A program made the translations under genes and the position numbers. The notes under the pieces are model-generated. The model did not search any database, had not been told where the DNA came from, and saw nothing but the letters and a program-made list of their open reading frames with translations. A DNA stretch of 64,000 nucleotides from Argyresthia goedartella (Eukaryota > Arthropoda > Insecta > Lepidoptera > Argyresthiidae), in NCBI GenBank assembly GCA_949825045.1, contig OX463835.1, positions 22,461,201-22,525,200 of the forward strand. The letters run 5' to 3'. Shown piece by piece: positions 24,122 to 32,657 of the stretch (positions are counted from its first letter, which is position 1; every line of letters begins with the position of its first letter).

Positions 24122-24623
24122 TTATTCTTTTATGATACCAGCTTCTTTTAGTTCTTCTATGATAGAAATAATTTCATTATCATGGCCTGAATTTCCAGCA
24201 TCTTTCGAAGCAATTATAATTTTCAACCTATCAATTAGCTCATTAGGATCGTCCCAGTATACTAAATCTATGTTAGATGCATACTTTTTTGATGTCGGCA
24301 AGTTTCCTCCGTGTTTCTCTGCGCCTGTTTCCATTTTATTTTTTGACTTTGTCTTTTATTGAAGGTTTCGGGGTGGGTACTTTTACTATTTTTTCGATCT
24401 TTTTCGAGGGAGTTTTGAATTCGTCGACAAAAATGTTTTTTTCATCATGATCTCCACATTCTTCATTAAAACTTTCCTCGATGTTTTTTTCAGTTACACA
24501 TTTAGCAGACTTTTCTCTTGTGATATTATTATTTTCAGATAAACTGTTCAGAGATGCAATGGCTTTTAACGGGTCAATAATTGGTTTAAATATTTTTTTC
24601 TGATTTAATTCATCTTGTTGCAT
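24122..24623 (-). pseudogene. Polinton YWDDPNEL-type protein, internally shortened
   Basis: Two frames meet at 24334-24336. The upstream one (from ATG 24623) has KIFKPIIDPLKAIASLNSLS and an acidic/lysine linker. The downstream one has LVYWDDPNELIDRLKIIIAS, NSGHDNEIISIIEELKEAGI. This C-terminus is shared by a common family of insect proteins carried by Polintons. Those usually have a KGTPGLWELI-type domain between the two parts, which I cannot find here. The protein is thus both frame-broken and shorter than its relatives. Its role is not established. Confidence 0.6.
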
Positions 24624-24783
24624 TTGTTTTAATTTATTTTTTATATTTTTTACTGATTCAATTAACTGCTTTTTTTACAAGAGGCTCCATCATTAAAAAT
24701 TAAATTGAACACCTCTTGTGATAGCTTGAGAGAATATGAAATTAATTTAGGAGGTTATTCATTTATGTATAGCACTTCAGCTT

Positions 24784-25507
24784 TCAGTCAAATTTTACGA
24801 ATACGTCGAATGATTTACGATATCTTCCATTATTTAACTGACAATCCTTGCTAATTGTTAGACATGAATAAGGGTCTGTCCATATGTTGGACGCTAAAGA
24901 TTTGAAACATTGCCAACTAATATCTGAATTGACATGTTCATCATATATATGCTTCAAGTTGATATCATCTTGTTTAAATACTATCAAAAAATTCTCGTAT
25001 TAATTGTTTTGGTACTTTAGAGTAAGTCTGAGACAAATAAAAACAATCTATTTCTTTATGTCTACCCATGCAAAAGTAATTACGTATATTTATCTGGTTT
25101 TCACAAGTTACATCATCAAAGATAAAAACAGATTTTTCTAAGACATCTGTAGGGGAAATAACATCTTTCTCATCTTGAAACATGAACAAATTAATGTCTG
25201 GAACTCTTTTAAGTACATCTTCTAAATAACGATATTTGGGTTGAAAAGTTGTTTTAGAATAAAGGTAAACATTTCGAAATTTGAGACCATTTTTATGAAG
25301 TAACAAACTGATCATTGTGTTTGTTTTTCCACAATTTGAAGGACCGCATATTATACACCGAATAGAGTTGGGCAATAACATGCTATGTCTTATAGTTTTG
25401 ATTGCTGGTTCTGCAGGTATTTTATCGATTTCTAAACATACGGGCTGTTTGATTAACTTCATTTTGCCTACTGATATCATGATTCTATATTTGTTAATTA
25501 TATGCAT
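24784..25507 (-). pseudogene. Polinton packaging ATPase (A32/FtsK-HerA type), one frameshift
   Basis: The first frame (ATG 25507 to 24974) has a Walker A loop, IICGPSNCGKTNTMISLLL (residues about 51-69), and Walker B, SVFIFDDVTCEN. The sensor-like phrase CFYLSQTYSKVPKQLIRE follows. Near 24985 the frame shifts, and the C-terminus continues with FKQDDINLKHIYDEHVN and NGRYRKSFDVFVKFD. In viruses and Polintons this ATPase pumps DNA into capsids. An AT-rich, TATA-like stretch lies just upstream (about 25510-25530). The single shift may be an assembly error. Confidence 0.85.
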
Positions 25508-25510
25508 ATA

Positions 25511-26129
25511 TAGTATATAAAAAGGTGAAGTAACATTTTAAGGGTTAACAGAAGATTTATAAACTAAAAGACATTTCTTTTATTTCCCGTTATTTAGTGT
25601 TTGTTTATTTCAAATTATAAAAAAAAATGTAAGTTATGTTTCTTTTTCAAAAATTGATGACATCGGCATAATAGGTATAGGTACATATGATCTAAATCTG
25701 TATAAACTCTTTGTTGTAACTCAATACCCATCGACCTAATAATTCTGACTTTCTCGGTATTATTTCCAGTTTCCATGCTGCTTAACAGACCAAATCTTGA
25801 GGAGCTTCAATGAAATAAAGTTGTGTGATTTGCTATTAGAAGAAAACATTTTATTCAGTAAGTATTGTAATAAAATATTTTATAGTTAAATGAACAAGTG
25901 TGTAAATAATAGTACAGTTAAAATTAATAACTTGATATTTAATATTATTAATACAATTTACAAAACAATGAAAATATAGCGTCATGCCTTTTCCCTTACG
26001 GAGTGGCGGAGGCACATATATGCACCCACTTTAGCCATTGTGATTCTCTTTGTACAAGGTAGGACTGGGGTTCGAGCCTGATACATTATAATTTAGGAAT
26101 TAATAATACTTACTATACTTATTTTTCAG
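25511..26129. other. Non-coding stretch between divergent Polinton-region genes
   Basis: AT-rich. On the minus strand a short frame below 25780 reads METGNNTEKVRIIRSMGIEL and ends soon after a shift; I cannot place it. Around 25990-26080 a ggggttcgagcct word resembles a Pol III B box, perhaps a decayed SINE. A splice-acceptor-like tacttatttttcag ends the stretch at 26130. Confidence 0.4.
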
Positions 26130-26132
26130 ATC

Positions 26133-26522
26133 ATGGTCTCCAACTCAACGTTTAATTTCTATGACGTGAGTACGATTCACATCGATGAGTCTAATGCAGA
26201 CTTAGGCGGCTTGGCACAAGATGTAGATGGATGGCTGGATAAGGTTGAAAAAAGGCGTATAGAATGGATAAAATCTCAAGAAGAGAAGGAAATAAATGCT
26301 AAAAAGAAGAAGATCTGTTCAGCGTCATGTTCATATATTAAAAAGGACAATTATCAGAAAGGACATTATTTAATAAAAATAGATATTGAGGCTATGGATG
26401 AGGGACAACGTGACCGTGCAGTGAATGTTCAATATTTAGTGACTGATTATATAGATGATGTGTTGTCTGAAACAGAATACCTGATAAAAAAGATCTCGAA
26501 AAAAATATGTGACTCGAGTTAG
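26133..26522 (+). CDS. Hypothetical protein, probable 3' terminal exon
   Basis: A 129-codon frame opposite to the surrounding Polinton genes. The ATG stands 3 bases after a strong acceptor (acttatttttcag), so it may be the last exon of a spliced transcript. AATAAA-type signals follow at about 26570-26600. The protein is hydrophilic, with a charged helical region (VEKRRIEWIKSQEEKEINAK, KKKKI) and an acidic C-terminal half. I recognise no domain. Confidence 0.45.
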   Translation: MVSNSTFNFYDVSTIHIDESNADLGGLAQDVDGWLDKVEKRRIEWIKSQEEKEINAKKKKICSASCSYIKKDNYQKGHYLIKIDIEAMDEGQRDRAVNVQYLVTDYIDDVLSETEYLIKKISKKICDSS

Positions 26523-26759
26523 TACTTAGATGTGTTTACCTCACTTAGCATTAATTGTTATTTCATCTCTAATAAAAGGGGAAGAAAATAAAATAAACAT
26601 TTACGTTTCAAGATTACATGCATTTTATTTTATATTCATACATTGGATTACATATTTTTATTACATTGATGATTAATACATTAAAAATCCATGATTATAT
26701 TTGTGTATAACTAAATCAATAATAGCAGGACTCAATTCATACATCCCGGTATAATTAAA

Positions 26760-27237
26760 TCAAAACATTGTTGCATAATGACCCCAAGGTAAAGTCGAAT
26801 AGCCACCTTCTAATATTTGCCTTTTATCATCGCTTGCATTTAGTACAAGTTTATTTACTTTCTGAGTATACACTTTATGGTTTTTAGATCTGATTAGGTA
26901 CATAGTATCTCGGAAACTCTTATCATGCATTAAAGCATTCTTATACATATCCAAACTCAATTTATTAACAATACATTTTTTCACACCTTTTGCTTTCTTA
27001 ATTAAAGACGTATTTGAATTTATACAATACAACTTAGCCCTCAAACCAACAAATTCAGAAATCACAACTCCCATTTCATCCTTAATTTACTCTTGGTATA
27101 TTATAAACATTGTCGAGCTCAAAATTACTCGTATCAAAATACTGAATATGTTCTTTTAGGTCATGGTAAAAATCTTCAGTATGTAGCAAGTAGAGAAGAC
27201 TATCAGTATCAGTATAGCAGAGCTCAATATTTATACC
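26760..27237 (-). pseudogene. Polinton DNA polymerase B, C-terminal fragment
   Basis: Reading leftward, the fragment opens with the polymerase motif C phrase ELCYTDTDSLLYLL (the DTD that binds metal) and then HDLKEHIQYFDTSNF. After a one-base shift near 27080 it continues with EFVGLRAKLYCIN, KKAKGVKKCIVNKL and a final LEGGYSTLPWGHYATMF. These phrases are standard near the C-terminus of protein-primed Polinton polymerases. The exonuclease domain, the TPR regions and motif A are missing; the DNA before 27237 is unrelated. Confidence 0.85.
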
Positions 27238-27464
27238 TACAGCACAGTCTACGGCAGTCTGTCCGGTCTGTTAGAACCGATACCGCTCAACCTTAACTAC
27301 GTAATACCTTGACCATTAGAGAAGCAATCAAGAGTTTGCATCATTTAAATTTTCCTTTATTTATTCAAGGTATATTTTATTAACTACATCAAAGTAGGTT
27401 TTTTACTGACATTACTCATTAAAGCTAACTACTAGAAATGAAACATAAATATGATTTCTTTGAA

Positions 27465-27948
27465 TTATAAAAATGTATTGTCTAAACACCATTTTTTTAA
27501 ACAAGTTACATTTTTGAGAGCGCATATAGTTGGATGAGAAGTACAACTATATATACAATTACATAATTTATATTTTTCATACAAACTTAATAAATTAGGA
27601 CAATGCACATCTTCTAAATTCTTAACATCATTACGACCTAGTATAGCATTAATCCAAGTTACTTTTTCAGAACCCTTACAATAAATATCTTTGTCACAGG
27701 ATAAGAATTTTCTTATATCTACTATACATTGTTCATAAGTAATATAACCATCATTCCATAGTATTCTTCTATTTTTTTCAATCCATTTCACTTGTTTTTT
27801 TCCATAGCACTTAGATTATAAAACGGAAAGGAGGTTTAACTAAATATACTTGAAGTTGATCGTTGTTAACAATTGCAAGTTCTTTAAGAATAAATTTATT
27901 TTCATCAGTCTTATAACCTTGAACATCCACTATAGCTATTGATATCAT
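27465..27948 (-). pseudogene. Polinton-associated conserved protein, one frameshift
   Basis: ATG 27948 opens MISIAIVDVQGYKTDENKF and ILKELAIVNN. A missing T in a run near 27832 shifts the frame, which goes on with KKQVKWIEKNRRILWNDGYI, KVTWINAILGRNDVKNLED and a Cys-containing tail (CPNLLSL, CALKNVTCLKKW) to 27465. This family occurs in many insect genomes, often beside Polinton genes, and the Cys/His pattern suggests metal binding. I cannot name a biochemical function. Confidence 0.5.
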
Positions 27949-27949
27949 T

Positions 27950-29071
27950 TTAAAAGTTCCTATGTAAGTTTTTTACTATATTACTCAGAGGCTTGTACTC
28001 GATCAGACGATCGTTTATTATTATCGGGCGAATGCCCTTAAATTGCTCCTTTGCTTCCGACACCAGTTGGACGACCGTTTGCCATAAGACACTATCAGAG
28101 TCAACTCCAGTTTTTATATTTACTAAAGAAAACTTACAGCGGTCGCGATCTGAGATTTGTTGCGACTCGATTTCTCGAGATTTGTAAACTCGAAGTTCGA
28201 CGTAATATTCACCGTGACGCATGGGATCCGACTGATAAGTGTTACCGCCTGCAATGCGTCGACTGAAGAAGTTTTTCAATGCGGAAGCGCGAATAGGTTC
28301 AAGTTCCTCCTGTAAATAGCCAGAAAAAAAAAACTTATCAGCATCTATTATTGATAGCACAATGCTTGCAATTACGATGTTTGCATTACAAAAACATGTA
28401 TGGCTTGTCTTTCTGCTGGATATTTTAGACACTTTAGGGACAGCGTTTCAAACTTTCTATATGTAATCAATTTTATTGAGAGCAACGTTATATTTTTACA
28501 TGCCCGTACAGTTTGTCTACAGTTAAACATGCCATCCGAAACACCGAAGCGTCCGTAGATGTAAATACCGAAGATAAATTATAAATGGATCTATCGGTAA
28601 ATGGTCGACACCTAGAATCGAATATAAACCTCCTGCTTGAGACTCGAGTATCGAACAGCCTAGACCACAGTCGCTCATTATGGTAAACCTAACAAATTCT
28701 TGCCTATCTAGATAATAGACCTTTTATAGATATATGTAAGCTGTAACAAAAGTATACGTTAAGGATGAATACACTTTTCAAAATAACTAGTTGTAGTTAG
28801 GTTTAACTTTTATAGAAATGGATAATATGAACTTACCTCAGATTCTGAAACCAGACATTGCTGTTTTCTCTTCTTGGCAGACTGAGAGGCAGGCAGGACG
28901 ATGTCTTCCTCCTCCTCCAACTCGATAGAAGCGGAAGTTTTATTCGATTTTGCCGGGGCTTTCTTCGCAGGAGCTTTTTTTACCGTTTTTTTCACAGAAA
29001 ACTGGTGATAGCAGTAGGGGTGTCAGAGCTCCCTCATCATGGTCAAAGTCAAATGGATTATTTTGCCTGAA
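27950..29071 (-). CDS. Putative spliced gene at the Polinton end (exon 28837-29071 joined to 27950-28314)
   Basis: The upstream exon is preceded by an acceptor, ttttgttttcag, at 29072 and encodes an acidic stretch (NNPFDFDHDEGALTP), then a Lys/Ala-rich and Glu-rich stretch (KKAPAKKAPAKSNK, IELEEEED) ending KKRKQQCLVSESE. A consensus donor, gag|gtaagt, follows at 28836. A strong acceptor, ttttctggctatttacag, lies at 28315, after which a frame in the same phase starts EELEPIRASALKNFF and runs to 27950, 2 bases from the next ATG. A one-base shift in the run gaaaaaaacgg (about 28990) breaks the first exon. The last part of that exon is also duplicated at 21111. The basic patch suggests nuclear location; the function is unknown. 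Splicing is inferred. Confidence 0.45.
28620..28945 (-). repeat. Right arm of the ~320-bp inverted repeat
   Basis: Reverse complement of 21111-21428. This arm is continuous with a longer exon on the outer side, so the repeat originally reached further out than the identity now visible. It could be part of a Polinton terminal inverted repeat or a later inverted duplication. Confidence 0.8.
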
Positions 29072-29964
29072 AACAAAATTAAATATCATAATGTTAAATT
29101 CAACTAGCGGCTCGAACTCTAACAGAAAATAGTGACCTCGGTTTGACTGTAGTGATGACAATCAGTTCTAATGTATATTGAATACATCCCGATGTAAGCG
29201 GTAATGCCAGCATCCTGTCATTGGAATATTTCAGTCAAGCAAGGATGAAATTATCAGCTACTTAATAAATCTGTAACTCCTAGCATAATGACGCGGGGCG
29301 AGTCGCGTACGGGATGGCTTGGTGGTGGCTAAATAGCAGGGCGCAAAAAACTTGTTTTGACTTGTCGGCGGGGATAGGCTTATAGCTGTAGCATGGTTAA
29401 GATTGCTCTTACGAACACATTGCGGTCGCTGGTAGCTACAGCTAGTTGATAATAAAAAGAGATAACTAAATATGTAATGAGTGCTAGATACTTACATTCT
29501 TGAATTAACTGCGCTATGTTCTCTTCTTACAGACCACTTGAACACTGACTGACTGAAAGTGTATCAATAGATGCGTTTCGAGCGTGGGCAGAATAATAAA
29601 AAGTAAATTGTGCTCCGAAAATCGGAATATATGGTCGCCAATTCGAAAGGCGTGATCTTAAGCATAGTTTTTGGCAAAGTATAATCGTTTTTTTAATTTT
29701 TACCTCAATCGTGTATGCAATTATAGTTCCTATGATAGGTAAACCTTTAGATCATTTTTAATAATAACAACATCATGCGCGAATCTCACACACAACACAT
29801 CCTAAGTTTAATTAGATATGCTGATTGAGCGTGTTATAAATGGACACTGCTGGAATATGATATGAAATTCTAAAAAGGACCTGCAATGTACTTGCCAAAT
29901 ACTTATGACCACAAAAAAGTCAGGCAATGGGCTAGCCCCCTGTCATACTAAGAGTGTTGGATTT

Positions 29965-30145
29965 GATGGTAAGACATATAGGAGAGAGCTCCGTGTTCTA
30001 GTGGGATTCATGCTTGCCTCTCACGCAGGAGGTGCAGTTTCGAATCCCGGTGCTGACCGTGTACCAATGAGATAATAATTTATCTTAAGTACGTTATACG
30101 GATACTCTAACGGTGATGGAAAAAAAACATCGTGATAAAATCTTC
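29965..30145 (+). mobile_element. tRNA-derived SINE, second family
   Basis: The stretch agtgggattcatgcttgcc, tcacgcaggaggtgcag and then ttcgaatcccgg is a tRNA-like head with a recognisable B box. It is followed by a body ending in aaaaaacatcgtgataaaa, a tail style common in lepidopteran SINEs. It differs from the SINE at 9641. Confidence 0.65.
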
Positions 30146-30556
30146 ATTACTTCATAGCTGTGGCGATGGGTTAGTCCCCTGTCACGCAAAATGGAGTATT
30201 GAAACACTGGCTGAAAGTGTGCACATTTGTGCCTCTGTATGTATGTATGGACGTATAGAAAAAGGTGTTTCGAATATGTTACGTTATTTTGGTGAAGCTC
30301 CAGGTTTGTGAAAAATGTAGCAGCTATGGTAATGGACTAACCCCTTGTCATACAAATTGAGTACAAATTAGCAGCTTACATGCAAACCTATGCATATGTA
30401 GAGCGTTCGTGGTGCAACGTTAAGGCTCTAAAAACCATTAGTGACCATCAGTGATTGTCGAGTATTTTGTTAAACTATAGTGGTGTTAAAATTATAGACA
30501 AAAATTCACCATATTAATATGAGAACAATTTAAATGACCACCAAAATAATTGTTTC

Positions 30557-30596
30557 CTACCCAAAATGGGTAAATGCTACCCAAAATGGGTAAATG
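30557..30596 (+). repeat. 20-bp tandem duplication
   Basis: The unit ctacccaaaatgggtaaatg occurs twice head to tail without a mismatch. Inside each unit CCCA and TGGG face each other. Confidence 0.85.
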
Positions 30597-30599
30597 ATC

Positions 30600-30880
30600 A
30601 CCAAAAGTTGCAGAAAATATCAGGGCAAAATACTGCGGTAGCTTACGTGAAGGGTAAAGGGGGTGAGCGAAGCGATGCCCCTTTATTCTTCGTGTTAGGT
30701 TGAACATGTAAGAACAACAAAAAGTATTTATAACCATAAACTTAAGTACATAAAACATAAAAAGAAGTTTGGTGATCATTTATCCAAACACAATTTGGTG
30801 ATCGTTTACTAATTCTGGCGGTTGTTTCGTATTTATTGGTAGCAAAATAGGTGCGTTTTTGGTGATCGTTTAAACATAAG
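30600..30880 (+). repeat. Dispersed repeat with tttggtgatc words
   Basis: The part ggggtgagcgaagcg through gtgttaggttgaac and aagaacaacaaaaa to acataaaaag matches the minus strand of 46905-47060. Three copies of tttggtgatc(g/a)ttta follow at 30769, 30794 and 30858, and reverse-oriented copies precede at 30536 and 30596. It may be a non-autonomous DNA element; no coding capacity is seen. Confidence 0.6.
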
Positions 30881-31299
30881 CCTATTAATAATGACCACAC
30901 TAGCGAAAGGTTACCGACGCCTGTCAGTAAGTCTGTTGCAATCTTGAGGTACCATATCCTTAGCTTCCTTGCAGTAGCAGTCCTAAAGACGTTTACAAGT
31001 GTTTGTATGGTCTCAATTGTATGTTGAAATTATTTAGAATATGTATAAATATGTTAATTTAGAGTCGACCATTACAGATTTTTTCACTGTCGAACAGCCT
31101 ATTTGACTAAACTACTGTTTAAGTTATTTCTTTCCCTAGCATGTGATTTTGTATGCCTAACGGCTGGACGTAAGATCAATAACTTATTATGTAACATCTA
31201 AGCTTAACTACGTTCCACAATAAACGATCTGAAACCATCTGCCCAAAACCGTCCTGCACAAGCGTCAGTCAGCGCCAAGGGAGGAACGACAATACTCCA

Positions 31300-32310
31300 G
31301 TGGGCAGCAAGCAGAGGCCTGGTGTGATTAAGCCTGGTAAGAATGTGGCCGATTCCAAGTTGGGTTCATCGATCAAGGTTGGGCAGAGTAAAGAACAGGC
31401 TGTAGATGTTGTCGAATCTTGTGAGAACATCGCCGATGTTGTGCTGCGTTCTCCTATTCATAACTCGCCGGATATGATCTCATTGGAGAAATTTGAAGTA
31501 TTAATAGATCGTAAATTAAACCAGATGAGATCTTCCCTTACCGATACCCTCAAAACGGAGATTTCCACGTCAACGAGCTCATTATCAGCCGACATCCAAC
31601 TGCTGCTCACTAATATGTCAGTTCTTAAGGACCGAGTAACTGTAATTGAGAGCGAGAATGCAGTCCTGAGAGATGAACTGGCAGAATTAAAAGATCGGTT
31701 GAAATCCTCGCAAGTGGCCGAGCTGCAAGAGTCGGTCAATAAGCTGAGGGCAGCGGCGAGACAACGTGACCAAGCATCGCTACTGAACGACGTCGAGCTC
31801 ACCTGCATACCGGAGTACGAGGGAGAATCAGTTCTGCACATCGTGACCGCCGCGGCACAGAAACTCGGCGTGACACTGGACGAGCGAGAGGTGGTCAGCG
31901 CGACGCGTGTCGGCGTACCGCGGGGCGAGGGTGCCCCACCTGTAGCAGTGGCGGAGGCAAGCGGCTTACCCCGCAAGCACCGGCCGCGGCCCATCGTCGT
32001 GCGGCTGGCTCGGCGATCCGTCCGCGAAGAGCTGCTGAAGGGCGCAAAGGTGCGGCGCGGAACCACCACCGAGGGACTCGGCCTCCCACCCCATACACCT
32101 CAGAAGTTGCATGTCAATGAACGACTGACTAAAGAAAACCGAGTGCTATTTGCCAAAGCTCGCGAAGTAGGAAAGCAGTGGCAGTTTATCTGGACCAGGG
32201 ATGGTCTTGTCCAAGCCAGGCTAACTAAAACCTCTAAGATCTGCTATATCCGATGCGAAGCTGATCTTGACCGTGTTTTTGGCAATTACTCAAGTCCTAT
32301 CAACGCCTAA
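31300..32310 (+). CDS. LINE ORF1 protein with coiled coil
   Basis: The frame is open for 336 codons. Residues about 60-150 are a heptad-rich coiled coil (VTVIESENAVLRDELAELKD), expected to trimerise. The second half (about 165-330) resembles the nucleic-acid-binding domain of LINE ORF1 proteins and of baculovirus FP25-type proteins: ELTCIPEYEGESVLHIV, TRVGVPR, KHRPRPIVVRLARRSVREEL, RLTKENRVLFAKARE and WTRDGLVQAR. No zinc knuckles are present. The first codon of the open frame at 31300 is not ATG in the listed sequence, so the true start may be further inside. ORF1 proteins coat LINE RNA. Confidence 0.75.
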   Translation: MGSKQRPGVIKPGKNVADSKLGSSIKVGQSKEQAVDVVESCENIADVVLRSPIHNSPDMISLEKFEVLIDRKLNQMRSSLTDTLKTEISTSTSSLSADIQLLLTNMSVLKDRVTVIESENAVLRDELAELKDRLKSSQVAELQESVNKLRAAARQRDQASLLNDVELTCIPEYEGESVLHIVTAAAQKLGVTLDEREVVSATRVGVPRGEGAPPVAVAEASGLPRKHRPRPIVVRLARRSVREELLKGAKVRRGTTTEGLGLPPHTPQKLHVNERLTKENRVLFAKAREVGKQWQFIWTRDGLVQARLTKTSKICYIRCEADLDRVFGNYSSPINA

Positions 32311-32657
32311 TGAGCAAGTAATATTGCGATACTTACATCCTTGCTCACTTTGTTTTATTATAATTTGCACTCATATCATTGTATCCACTGTCTTCTTATG
32401 TGTTTTTATAGTATGTCATTTTGTAAACACTCACGGATTCGATTCACCCTCAAGTTATATAATTTTTTACACGAATATGTCTATTTGGTTTGCCATCACC
32501 GTATTTTACTTATTTCGAGCCGTAGACGTACTGCTGTGTGTATACGCGGCGGCGAATGAGGTGATTACTCGCATGAAACTAGTTTCTGGGAGCGAACCGA
32601 TACACTTCATTCACTATTCTCGCCGCATTCCTTTGCTTACGCACTACCGTTTTACTT

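Larger units (their letters stand above)
21110..29071 (-). mobile_element. Maverick/Polinton relic
   Basis: Minus-strand genes in this stretch include several Polinton hallmark proteins: retroviral-type integrase (N-terminal part), an A32/FtsK-like packaging ATPase, the C-terminal end of protein-primed DNA polymerase B, and a YWDDPNEL-type protein. Two more small proteins of the kind found in insect Polintons are also present. An inverted repeat bounds it, although the left arm is truncated. At about 8 kb it is roughly half the usual 15-20 kb. No major or minor capsid protein and no adenain-like protease were found. The outer limits are approximate. Confidence 0.75.
29072..31290. other. Repeat-rich non-coding region
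   Basis: No gene seen. It contains a SINE (about 29965-30145), three copies of a gcgatgggctagccccctgtca-like word (29925, 30160, 30330), an exact 20-bp tandem duplication (30557-30596), and a dispersed repeat shared with 46905-47060. Confidence 0.6.

Noticed and set aside
25985..26085. A third SINE with ggggttcgagcct B box
   Set aside because: Only the B box is recognisable; no A box at the proper distance and no second copy.
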